Source: Oligoflexia bacterium (GTDB lineage Bacteria; Bdellovibrionota; UBA1018). Taken from it: 42,053 nucleotides of DNA. Under the pieces are notes generated by a model. It was not told the DNA's origin, did not search any database, and worked only from the letters and a program-made list of their open reading frames with translations. Numbering within the stretch: the first letter of the stretch is position 1; every line of letters begins with the position of its first letter. The stretch spans positions 1-42,053 of the forward strand of contig JACMNQ010000043.1 of NCBI GenBank assembly GCA_014378465.1. Reading direction: 5' to 3'. Shown in pieces: positions 34,914 through 42,053 of this stretch. Both the position numbers and the translations under genes were made by a program.

Positions 34914-36670
34914 AAAAGTTCCTGCAGGCTTTCGCACTTTCCCTGACTCTGCTCACGGCATCGGTGTCCTTCGCTCAAACTTCTGGCCAGGCGCCGGCTC
35001 AGACTGCTGCCCAGGGAAACGAACGGCCGGTGACTCCCGTCGAACCCGGGCAACCCCGCAAGGACTGGTCCTTCAGGGATGCGGGCCTCATCCCGGTTCA
35101 AAGCAATGGGCGAATCAAACCGCTCGACACTTTCGCTCGCGAGATCGTGCTCTTTGAAACTGGCTCGCGCTCCTTCGAAGGTTGGGATCCCGTGGATCTG
35201 ATCTTTTCTTGGATCACCGCTCCTCGGGAGTGGGAAAATCATCCTTTCATTCAGATCTCCCGCCTGGATGTCAAAAGGCAGCTCGGTCTGGATGAAAAGC
35301 GAAACAAGTTTTCACCCAAGGAAATCTACGCCGACTCCTTTCTCGCGCAATATGCCGAAGGACTGGGGCGTCCCAATGGTGCGACTCAGTCCGTACCGAT
35401 CGCGGTCACTTCGAAGCCGGACCCTCGCGATCAGGAGCTCAGACGCCTGGTCGAACGCATCGGGATGTACCGGGGGCTGATCTCCGGCGACGGCTGGCCC
35501 GTTATTCCGACTCAGGCGCCCGCTCCCTGGCTCAACCTCAACTCGTCTGAGTTTCTCGGTAAATTCATTCGCTCTCAGTACGCCGTCATGCTGACTGCGC
35601 ATCTTACAAAGAACAAGGAAGTATTTGATCAGTCGGTGCTCACCACTCGCGCGGCAGTCGAAAGTGAAATTCCAGCCTTTGAAAACGCCACCAGCCGCAT
35701 GCTTCGTTATGAAGTGATCTACAACCGCGTGAATCCTTTTCTCATCGCCTGGATCTGCTACCTGATCGCAGCCCTGCTCTGGGGAGCGGTCCGAGTGGTC
35801 CAGTCGCAAAGGGGGTCCGCCGTTCGGAAGTTCGCGGGCAGTCTCACGGCGTTTGCGCTCTTCATGCACATCGCCGGCATCACGTTTCGTTGCCTGATCG
35901 CAGGTCGTCCGCCGGTCACCAATATGTACGAGTCCATCATCTGGGTCAGCCTGGGAGTGATGATCTTCGCGACGATTCTTTATCTGATGCATCGCCAGGC
36001 CGTTCTTTTCGCGGTTTCCTGCACGTTGGCCACCCTTGGCCTTGTCGCTGCGGCCGCCGCACCCGCGATGATGGATCCCGGGATTCATCCCCTGGTTCCC
36101 GTCCTTCGCAGCAATTACTGGCTCACGATCCACGTGCTGACGATCACTCTCGGCTACGCGGCTTTCGCGCTCACACTGGGCATCGGCAACGTGACTCTGT
36201 TTCAGTTTTTCAAACGGGACCGGGACACGCTGGCTGCGAGTGCAAAGATTCACGGGCTCAATCAGCTCACTTACCGCGCGATGCAGTTTGGTGTGGTCCT
36301 GCTCGCGGCCGGAACCATTCTCGGTGGCATCTGGGCGGATTACTCCTGGGGCAGGTTTTGGGGCTGGGATCCGAAGGAAGTCTGGGCTTTGATCGCGCTT
36401 CTCGGCTACCTGGTCGTGCTCCATGCTCGTTTCACGGGCTGGATGCGCCAGTTCGGCTTCGCCGCCTGCACGGTCGTCGCTTTCGTTCTGGTCGTGATGG
36501 CCTGGTACGGAGTGAATTTCGTCCTTGGCGTCGGCCTCCATTCCTACGGCTTCGCAAGTGGAGGGTACGGCTGGGTACTTTCGTTTGTCCTCGGTCAAAT
36601 GGCTTACGTTCTCGCTGCGGCCTATGCCCACTTCAGGATTCCAAGTCCGACCGTTGCGGTACCTCAGTAA
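34910..36670 (+). CDS. ccsA: CcsA/ResC-type haem-handling protein with extracytoplasmic N-terminal domain
   Basis: 586 residues. A signal-like helix (1-22, cleavage near SFA) precedes an extracytoplasmic region of about 240 residues that opens with GLIPVQSNGRIKPLDTFARE, a segment known from long CcsA/CcsBA proteins. The remaining part (about 275-580) has eight or so helices and the tryptophan-rich WWD haem motif WGRFWGWDPKEVW near residue 485. Histidines near the flanking loops (FMHIAGITF, TIHVLTI, GLHSYGF) are candidates for haem ligands. It binds haem and ligates it to cytochromes c with ResB. Longer than the approximately 320-residue CcsA of plastids because of the N-terminal part. Confidence 0.92.
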   Translation: MKKFLQAFALSLTLLTASVSFAQTSGQAPAQTAAQGNERPVTPVEPGQPRKDWSFRDAGLIPVQSNGRIKPLDTFAREIVLFETGSRSFEGWDPVDLIFSWITAPREWENHPFIQISRLDVKRQLGLDEKRNKFSPKEIYADSFLAQYAEGLGRPNGATQSVPIAVTSKPDPRDQELRRLVERIGMYRGLISGDGWPVIPTQAPAPWLNLNSSEFLGKFIRSQYAVMLTAHLTKNKEVFDQSVLTTRAAVESEIPAFENATSRMLRYEVIYNRVNPFLIAWICYLIAALLWGAVRVVQSQRGSAVRKFAGSLTAFALFMHIAGITFRCLIAGRPPVTNMYESIIWVSLGVMIFATILYLMHRQAVLFAVSCTLATLGLVAAAAAPAMMDPGIHPLVPVLRSNYWLTIHVLTITLGYAAFALTLGIGNVTLFQFFKRDRDTLAASAKIHGLNQLTYRAMQFGVVLLAAGTILGGIWADYSWGRFWGWDPKEVWALIALLGYLVVLHARFTGWMRQFGFAACTVVAFVLVVMAWYGVNFVLGVGLHSYGFASGGYGWVLSFVLGQMAYVLAAAYAHFRIPSPTVAVPQ

Positions 36671-36783
36671 TCGAGTTGGATTGATCTCTCCCGGTCTGCC
36701 ATGCGGCATAAAGACGCATCTTATTCAGGTGTGTCTGCGATGAGTCATGCGGGAGCTTCATCCTTGCAAAAAGTGGCGAAAAC

Positions 36784-36812
36784 TTCACAAAAAACCATTA
36801 GCACTTTATAAC
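36784..36812 (+). promoter_or_regulatory. Strong sigma-70 promoter of the next secreted protein
   Basis: TTCACA (36784-36789), a 17-base spacer and TATAAC (36807-36812): five of six matches in each box. Transcription would start near 36819, giving a leader of about 64 bases with a gagagg ribosome site before ATG 36883. Confidence 0.68.
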
Positions 36813-36882
36813 GCGCCGCGTATTATTAACTGATCAGGGCACGTTGCCTTCAACAGCAGTACGTAAGTAGAGAGGCCGATCC

Positions 36883-37533
36883 ATGACCAACAAAACCATG
36901 TCAGTTCTCGTTTCCACGATTATTTTCAGTTCATCCATGGCGAGTGCCGCGACCAAATCGAGTATCGTCACAACAAACGAGGAGCTGAGGAAAATCCAAG
37001 GCTCTGGCCAGTATTCTGAGTTGATGCAGATCGCTCAAAAACAGGATCAGTCAGGCGGTTATGCGGAGATCCACTGCGAACTTGCAGTTTCTGGATCCGA
37101 CTTAGGCAGCTTCTCAGCGAAAACTGAAGCGCGCCAGCTGTCGCTGAATCTAAAAAAATGTTCAAGTTACGTCTCCAGTGGGAATGGCGCCGAGGCCAAA
37201 CAGGAAAGTCCACTCCTCTCCATTCGTCTGAATTCTGCAATGCAGTCGGACCAATCGGTGGAGAACATTGGCAGCTGTGTGAAAGTAGCTCGAGGTAAAG
37301 TTGCGAATCAGGGTTCGATGAGTATTCGTATCAAGTCGGAAAACAGTGCGAACTTCATCAAAAGCCCTGTTGACCAGATGAAAGAAGTGGTTGCGTCCTG
37401 GACTGCCGCACGAGTAGCTGGCAAGAAAACCGGCGACCTGCTTTCCATGATGAAGGAGTCTCTGGGAACTATCGCTCTCAAGCCGAACCTTTCCATCAAC
37501 CTGGAGAAGTCCAACGTGGAATGCGCTGATTGA
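36883..37533 (+). CDS. Secreted protein of unknown function
   Basis: 216 residues with a signal peptide (MSVLVSTIIFSSSMASA, cleavage about residue 22). Four Cys in the mature part (IHCEL, KKCSS, GSCVK, VECAD) could make two disulphide bonds, fitting a periplasmic or exported location. Ser and Lys rich, beta-like pattern; no family recognised. Codon use appears somewhat more AT-rich than the neighbours, by eye only. It is a single gene between a strong promoter and a strong terminator, so probably well expressed. Confidence 0.75.
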   Translation: MTNKTMSVLVSTIIFSSSMASAATKSSIVTTNEELRKIQGSGQYSELMQIAQKQDQSGGYAEIHCELAVSGSDLGSFSAKTEARQLSLNLKKCSSYVSSGNGAEAKQESPLLSIRLNSAMQSDQSVENIGSCVKVARGKVANQGSMSIRIKSENSANFIKSPVDQMKEVVASWTAARVAGKKTGDLLSMMKESLGTIALKPNLSINLEKSNVECAD

Positions 37534-37562
37534 TCCGAGTTGTCCGGAATATTTCAACCAAG

Positions 37563-37602
37563 AAAAAGCTCCCTTTGCCGAGTGCGAGGGGAGCATTTTT
37601 TT
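37563..37602. terminator. Bidirectional intrinsic terminator
   Basis: An 11-bp stem (37568-37578 with 37584-37594, two G.T pairs, loop cgagt) is flanked by five A on the left and attttttt on the right. It serves both the gene ending at 37533 and the leftward helicase gene ending at 37613. Confidence 0.88.
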
Positions 37603-37612
37603 GGTTTGGCGA

Positions 37613-39862
37613 TCACTTTTTCGGATTGAGCAGCTGCGCGCGAATGTCGGCCAGAAAGTTTTTGACCTTCACTTCATGCTCTTCCCGCTTTTCGTCAGAT
37701 GTCGGGTCCGGAGTGAGTGATTCGTCCTGAGTGAGGATCAGATTGGGCGGAATTTCGAGCAGAAAACGGCTGGGAGTACGCGGGACGGGTTTGCCGTAAC
37801 GAATTCGGTTCTTTGCGCGGGTGATGATCAATTGCTCTTTCGCTCGCGTGATCCCGACATAAGTGAGGCGTCGCTCTTCGCTGAAGTCGGCCGCCTCTTC
37901 AATCGTGCGCTTGTGCGGAAGAAACCCTTCCTCGACTCCCACCAGAAAGACCACCGGGTATTCGAGCCCCTTGGCGCCATGAAGAGTCAGAAGAGTGACC
38001 TGATTCTTCTCTTCCTTCTTGTCGTCTTTGCGATCATCTTCAGGCTCAAGGGTCATCTTGCCCAGAAACTCACGCAACGCGAGCAGTGCGGAGATCGGTG
38101 CTCCAGGGAGACTGTTTGAGCTCATGTAAGGGTTGTCATCGGCGGACTCGGATTCTTCGAGCTCGGCCAGATTGATCTGTCCGAGAGCATTGCACATCTC
38201 GTCGGCGTTCTCCCACTTTCGCTGGGCGGCGAGTGGGTCGTCTTCGTTGTCGTCGTAAATCGCGTCTTTGATCCCGAGCGCAGTCAACGATCTGCGTCCC
38301 CAATCCGCAAGATTCTGCGAAGTGACGACGACATTCTGAAGCTGCGCTCTCAATTGATGAATCGTGGTGCAGAAAGCCTGGGTCGCGACTTGAGCTTTGG
38401 TTGACAGACCTGGAGTGATCCCGAGGGCTTCAAAGAAGCTGATGCCTTGCTGAAGGGCGTAAGTGTTCACGGTGTCGAGCGTCGTCTTGCCGAGCCCGCG
38501 CGCCGGCCAGTTCAGGATTCTGCGCGCGGATGGATCATCTTTCGGATTCACGATGAGGCGCCAGTAGGAGAGGACGTCTTTGACTTCCTTGCGATCGAGG
38601 AACGACATGCTGCCGACGATCTTGTAAGGGATCTTGCACATGCGAAGGGCTTCTTCAAACAGGCGCGACTGCGGGTTGGAGCGGTAAAGGACCGCGAAAT
38701 CCTTCCAAGGCTTCAGTTTTTCCTGACTCTCCTCGGCCTGGCCGGTGAGGGAGACCCCCTGAGCGCGTCTCAGAATTTCTTCAGCAACGGCTTTGGCTTC
38801 AGCGCGGTCTTCTTCGACGATGATCTGAAGGATGGGTTCGCCCGCACCCTTGTCAGACCACAGACGCTTCGGATGGCGATGGCGATTCTGCGCGATCACT
38901 TCATTGGCGGCATCGAGAATGGTGGTCGTGCTGCGGTAATTCTGATCCAGCGTGATGGTTCTCGCACCCGGATAGTGACGGCCGAATTCCAGGATGTGAG
39001 TCGCATCGGCGCCTCGAAAGGAGTAGATCGACTGATCATCGTCTCCGACCACGCAGATGTTCTGCTGCTTTTCGGTCAGGAGTCTGAGCAGTTTGAATTG
39101 CGCGGGATTCGTGTCCTGATATTCATCCACCAGGATGAACTGAAAGCGCTCGTTGCAGGCTGCTCTCACGTCTTCGTGTTTTTCAAGGAGTGTCACGCAG
39201 TTGTAAAGCAGGTCATCGAAGTCCATCGCGTTCAGGCCGCGAAGCTTGTCCTGATAATGCTCAAAGGCAGTAGCGCAGATGATCGCGTAGTCGCTTGCCA
39301 CTCGACCGGACTCGAGAAAGAACTCTCGCGCCTGCTCAGGTCCGAGAAAACGGTTTTTGGCCTGGCCCATTTCAAACAGGATCGTGGCGGGATCAAACTT
39401 CCGGTCATCCACCTTGATGTGCTTGAGAATCCCCTTGAGGATATCGATCTGGTCATTCTGGTCGATGATCGTGAAGTTGTTTTGAAAACCGAGCTTCTCG
39501 GCGCCTTGGCGAAGAATCTTCACGCAGAGGCTGTGAAAGGTCGTGATCGTGAGCCCGCGATTGGCGGATTTGCCACTGGCCTGGGTAACGATCCTGGAAA
39601 CACGTTCCTTGAGTTCAGTGGCTGCTTTCCGGGTGAAGGACAGACCCAGGATGGAGTAGGCCGGAATCTTGCGCTGAGAAATCAAGTGCCCGATTCGGTA
39701 GGCCATCGTGCTCGTTTTTCCGCTACCGGCTCCTGCAAGAATGAGAAGAGGACCAGTATAATGCATTGCGGCTTCACGCTGTTTCGCATTGAGTTTGCTC
39801 AGAAGTGAGGACCCACCCGAAGGTGCGGGCGCCGATGATCGGGACGTTGGAGGTTGCAGCAT
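37613..39862 (-). CDS. pcrA: PcrA/UvrD-type superfamily 1 DNA helicase
   Basis: 749 residues from ATG 39862. All SF1A helicase motifs are visible in order: Q motif (LNAKQREA), Walker A AGAGSGKTST, TFHSLCVKIL, DEYQDTNPAQ, GDDDQSIYSFRGA, LDQNYRS, LLTLHGAKGLEYPVVFL and YVGITRAKEQL. It unwinds DNA 3' to 5' in repair or clears replication and transcription conflicts. An additional upstream stretch open to 39907 starts at a TTG without ribosome site, so the ATG is preferred; its aggact lies 15 bases away, rather far. A Pro/Ser-rich stretch of about 20 residues precedes the Q motif. UvrD versus PcrA versus Rep cannot be decided by eye; the C-terminus is shorter than in E. coli UvrD. Confidence 0.92.
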   Translation of the reverse strand: MLQPPTSRSSAPAPSGGSSLLSKLNAKQREAAMHYTGPLLILAGAGSGKTSTMAYRIGHLISQRKIPAYSILGLSFTRKAATELKERVSRIVTQASGKSANRGLTITTFHSLCVKILRQGAEKLGFQNNFTIIDQNDQIDILKGILKHIKVDDRKFDPATILFEMGQAKNRFLGPEQAREFFLESGRVASDYAIICATAFEHYQDKLRGLNAMDFDDLLYNCVTLLEKHEDVRAACNERFQFILVDEYQDTNPAQFKLLRLLTEKQQNICVVGDDDQSIYSFRGADATHILEFGRHYPGARTITLDQNYRSTTTILDAANEVIAQNRHRHPKRLWSDKGAGEPILQIIVEEDRAEAKAVAEEILRRAQGVSLTGQAEESQEKLKPWKDFAVLYRSNPQSRLFEEALRMCKIPYKIVGSMSFLDRKEVKDVLSYWRLIVNPKDDPSARRILNWPARGLGKTTLDTVNTYALQQGISFFEALGITPGLSTKAQVATQAFCTTIHQLRAQLQNVVVTSQNLADWGRRSLTALGIKDAIYDDNEDDPLAAQRKWENADEMCNALGQINLAELEESESADDNPYMSSNSLPGAPISALLALREFLGKMTLEPEDDRKDDKKEEKNQVTLLTLHGAKGLEYPVVFLVGVEEGFLPHKRTIEEAADFSEERRLTYVGITRAKEQLIITRAKNRIRYGKPVPRTPSRFLLEIPPNLILTQDESLTPDPTSDEKREEHEVKVKNFLADIRAQLLNPKK

Positions 39863-40021
39863 GAATGTGTGTCTAAAAGTCCTAGACGAAGTCCAAAAAG
39901 TTGCCAAGACATTTGAACTTTTAATTTCAAGTCACCAGGATCATTCGTGAAATTGAAGGAGATGAGTCTTGTGCCGATTTATGGAAATTCTTGCACATCA
40001 AGGCACCCGAGCTCTGGCACA

Positions 40022-40037
40022 TGGCGTGGTGTTTGCT
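40022..40037 (+). promoter_or_regulatory. Possible sigma-54 (-24/-12) promoter
   Basis: TGGCGTG-gtgt-TTGCT keeps the invariant GG and GC with 10 bases between, but the conserved AC after TGGC is GT. It lies about 115 bases ahead of the ATG at 40151. One site of this quality can occur by chance. Confidence 0.2.
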
Positions 40038-40150
40038 TGGTCGGTGATGACCGCTCGCAGTGAAAAGCAGGTTGAAAGGCAGCGTCGAGATTGCTTGCCC
40101 TGGAGCGGCATTCGCGCTTTAAGAGAATTTCAGAAAAGAGAGAGTGCACC

Positions 40151-41071
40151 ATGAACTTCATGAAACCGGTCCAAAAAATGAGTCTTCTCCCAGGAGTGCT
40201 CGCCGCAATCGCACTGTCCGCTCTCTTCCTGACCACTCCGGGCCACTCTTCGATTCCGCGTACGAGCCTGACTTCGCAACAGCGCGATCAGCTCCGCTTC
40301 CGTCTCGAAAACAACACCAATGAGCTCGAGCTTCTGGTTAAAAACCAGAAAGCCGATGGTTCAGACCTGAATCGCCAGAAGCGCGACGAAGAAGCGCTCC
40401 AGCTCTATCAGCGGATCCCGCTCAAAGACCAGCTCGACAGCTTGACCTTGCAGATGGATCAAAGCGCGAAGGCGCAGCAGGTGAAACTTGTCAATCTCCG
40501 GATCATCGGACGCTCTTCGACCGCCGCGCAGAAGATCCCGGCTGAAGTGATCACCGATCAGAAATTCAAACTCACTGAAGATCAGCTGGTCGAAAAGATT
40601 TTCATTGAAGCTCAGGTGCAGGGCTCAGCCGAACAGGTCAAAGCCTGGCTCGACTCCTGGCAGGAGAATCAGATGAGGCTCGTCGAACCCAGAGGGGGTT
40701 ACGGCAGTTACCCCCTGGTCGCGCTCGGAAAATCTGAATGGAAAGTTCTGGCCCAGGCATTCAAGTTCAAGGATATCCAGTTTCCCAAGCTCAAGCCGCG
40801 TGATCCTCTCGAAGTTTTGCCCGTCACGGCCAAGAAAAATCCGCAGGATTTCGCGAAAGCCGAGCCCATGCTCTGGAATATCGTGAAAAAGTCGCAGACG
40901 CTTCTTCCTCAGGCCCTGCCACTTTTCGAAGCGAAGCGGGAATTCAAACTCAACGAAGCTCGCATGAATTTCTTTCTGTCCAAGGCGCTTCCGACGGAGC
41001 GAAATGTGAAGTCGGCCAGTCGGGGCGCTGGCTTCAAAAGCCGTCAGCGTGCGGGTCAGTCGGGGATCTGA
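40151..41071 (+). CDS. Membrane-anchored or secreted protein of unknown function, PilO-like layout
   Basis: 306 residues. A hydrophobic segment (about 12-31) is either an uncleaved anchor or a signal peptide, followed by a charged coiled-coil-prone stretch (about 35-80) and an alpha/beta region with IPLKDQLDSLTLQMDQSAKA and GSAEQVKAWLDSWQENQMRLVEP. That order resembles pilus or secretion PilO/GspM proteins, but no other pilus gene is near and I do not assign the family. The basic, Ser/Arg-rich C-terminus is probably disordered. The start at 40151 has aagagagag upstream and begins with the anchor; a longer version from 40091 adds a polar tail ahead of it and is unlikely. Confidence 0.7.
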   Translation: MNFMKPVQKMSLLPGVLAAIALSALFLTTPGHSSIPRTSLTSQQRDQLRFRLENNTNELELLVKNQKADGSDLNRQKRDEEALQLYQRIPLKDQLDSLTLQMDQSAKAQQVKLVNLRIIGRSSTAAQKIPAEVITDQKFKLTEDQLVEKIFIEAQVQGSAEQVKAWLDSWQENQMRLVEPRGGYGSYPLVALGKSEWKVLAQAFKFKDIQFPKLKPRDPLEVLPVTAKKNPQDFAKAEPMLWNIVKKSQTLLPQALPLFEAKREFKLNEARMNFFLSKALPTERNVKSASRGAGFKSRQRAGQSGI

Positions 41072-41129
41072 GGTTGAACTGACTGAAAGTCACGAAATTG
41101 AACTCGGACAGCGCCAAAAAATCGAACTC

Positions 41130-41201
41130 AGTCAAAGCAACGAAATCAGTCAAAGCAACGAACTAAGTCAAAGCAACGAACTAAGTCAAAGCAACGAACC
41201 T
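41130..41201. repeat. 18-bp tandem repeat, four units, at a gene end
   Basis: agtcaaagcaacgaa recurs at 41130, 41148, 41166 and 41184, each followed by a variable triplet (atc, cta, cta, cct). Read on the minus strand each unit encodes FVALT, and the last codons and stop of the leftward gene (41198-41181) are exactly one unit. The array therefore looks like repeated copies of that gene's end, stop included. Confidence 0.9.
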
Positions 41202-42053
41202 GAACTTCAGAGCGTCCTGAAGCAACGACGCTGAAGGAATCACGACCAGTCTGCGCGGGTCTCCGCCCGCTCGTTCACGCAGCAGGTGTTTCACCCATTG
41301 CCAGGCCCAGACGTAATGAGTGTAGTCCGGCAGTTCGGGGCCATAGGAGTCCACGTCGTAGAAATTTCCGTAATCGCCGCCGTCCCTTCGCTTGAGCTCC
41401 CGGTGGATGTACCGGTCGATCGCCGGCCCATGCTGCAGCACCTGCTTCAGGCTGTCTTCGGTCTGATAGACATATCCCCACGGTTTTTCGTCAGGGACGA
41501 GGAGTTCGGAAATCACGCAACTGAAGCCCTCTGAAAAAAGGTGCTCGATCGCCGACATCGCTTCGAGGTAAACTTCGCGCGGCATCTTCGGATCCAGTCC
41601 AAGGGCATGCCAGATTTCCGGACGAGTCTCGCGGGCAACGTGCGTGAGCTCATGAGTGATGAGCACGTCGAGGTACTGGCCGCGGCCATGACTTTCGTCC
41701 ATTCCGAGATACACGCGGTGCCGACCCCGATCAAAGCGCGCGAAACCGTCCATCGTGGTAAACGCGCCCAGCAGAAAAATTTCACCTTCGAGTTTGAATC
41801 CAAAAAGTTCTTCCAGCTGCGCAAGTCGGGAGCGAACGCGGGCCTCTTCGCGGACCGGATCGATGTGCATTGCCTCACCTCGATAGTCCTCCCAGTTCAG
41901 ATCTTCGAGTGCCGAGTGAAAGTCTTCGAAGAAATCCCCCACGACCGGCGCCAGCTGGCTCGCGAACTCACGTTCAAACTGGTCAGCTGTCGGAAGTTCC
42001 TTCCAGCGTTTGAGACAATCCACGAATATCGGAAGCGTGTTGTGAATCTTCAT
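41181..42053 (-). CDS. Putative HEXXH zinc metallopeptidase, DUF2268-like
   Basis: 290 residues. Zinc-binding H134-E135-L-T-H138 (ITHELTHVARE), with E175 in SEGFS 41 residues on as a likely third ligand, which is the gluzincin arrangement. There is no signal peptide, so it is cytoplasmic unless exported some other way. Sequence around FARFDRGRHRVYLGMDESHGRG and the HELTH region resembles predicted Zn-dependent proteases of the DUF2268/DUF5700 kind; substrate unknown. The ATG is the last codon of the window, so its ribosome site and any longer start lie outside. The C-terminal FVALT and stop are part of the tandem repeat. Full-length if this ATG is the true start. Confidence 0.75.
   Translation of the reverse strand: MKIHNTLPIFVDCLKRWKELPTADQFEREFASQLAPVVGDFFEDFHSALEDLNWEDYRGEAMHIDPVREEARVRSRLAQLEELFGFKLEGEIFLLGAFTTMDGFARFDRGRHRVYLGMDESHGRGQYLDVLITHELTHVARETRPEIWHALGLDPKMPREVYLEAMSAIEHLFSEGFSCVISELLVPDEKPWGYVYQTEDSLKQVLQHGPAIDRYIHRELKRRDGGDYGNFYDVDSYGPELPDYTHYVWAWQWVKHLLRERAGGDPRRLVVIPSASLLQDALKFRFVALT

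Noticed and set aside
35312..36709. 465-codon open frame on the minus strand
   Set aside because: Antisense to ccsA with its WWD motif; the product is His/Arg/Asp-rich with no motifs.
38447..39808. 453-codon open frame on the + strand
   Set aside because: Antisense to the helicase gene, which carries every SF1 motif in order. No independent support.
39969..40154. 61-codon frame upstream of the 40151 gene
   Set aside because: Runs through the leader of the next gene, with no motif or good ribosome site.
41049..41234. 61-codon frame with SQSNE repeats on the + strand
   Set aside because: Produced by the 18-bp tandem repeat. It overlaps the ends of two real genes and has no convincing ribosome site; the minus-strand reading (FVALT plus stop) explains the repeat better.

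Overview
This 42 kb window is ordinary-looking bacterial chromosome, mid-50s % GC by eye, densely coded, with no tRNA or rRNA gene, no insertion sequence and no CRISPR array that I can see. The gene mix suggests a Gram-negative of the old 'deltaproteobacterial' type, with Bdellovibrionota/Oligoflexia or a relative as my best guess: many secreted and lipobox proteins, putative outer-membrane barrels ending in an aromatic residue, NtrC-like regulators, system II cytochrome c maturation, an NFACT (RqcH-like) protein and an EpmA enzyme. The phylum is an inference, not a proof.

Layout. A short tandem repeat of GNRA-capped hairpins (1-65) follows the 3' end of a leftward NtrC-like regulator (82-939). 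From 1109 to 12054 eight rightward genes overlap or nearly touch and probably form one transcript: a Bmp/PnrA-type nucleoside ABC importer (binding protein, double ATPase, two permeases), a BKACE-family beta-keto acid cleavage enzyme, a RluA-type pseudouridine synthase and a heterodimeric ABC exporter pair. The second importer permease carries a fused lipoprotein: a complete lipobox follows the normal permease end, and then a DUF4214-like domain. A strong convergent hairpin separates this block from leftward epmA.

13563-16970 is a two-component operon (membrane histidine kinase, NtrC-like response regulator without the GAFTGA loop, CoA-diphosphatase-like Nudix enzyme). 17012-19502 holds envelope proteins of unknown function. 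One of them has a textbook promoter so close to its start codon that the mRNA should be nearly leaderless, and its 3' region has a (TC)12 microsatellite. A ROK sugar kinase and ftsK diverge with only 8 bp between their start codons. They are followed by a small secreted protein overlapping a CCA/poly(A) nucleotidyltransferase, a Thr-rich lipoprotein, and a coupled micro-membrane protein plus SPFH (prohibitin-like) pair.

27213-33293 is rich in translation and RNA functions: RqcH-like NFACT protein, RlmI-like and RlmL-like rRNA methyltransferases, a Bcp peroxiredoxin and two unknown proteins. 33390-36670 encodes ResB and CcsA, the system II haem-handling pair for cytochrome c. The window ends with a secreted unknown protein, a PcrA/UvrD helicase, a membrane-anchored unknown protein and a HELTH zinc-metallopeptidase-like protein. 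The last five codons and the stop of that final gene are repeated in tandem just beyond its end.

The best candidates for something undescribed are the permease-lipoprotein fusion, the two GAFTGA-less NtrC-like proteins with altered Walker B motifs, and the gene-end minisatellites. Most other genes are recognisable housekeeping or envelope functions.
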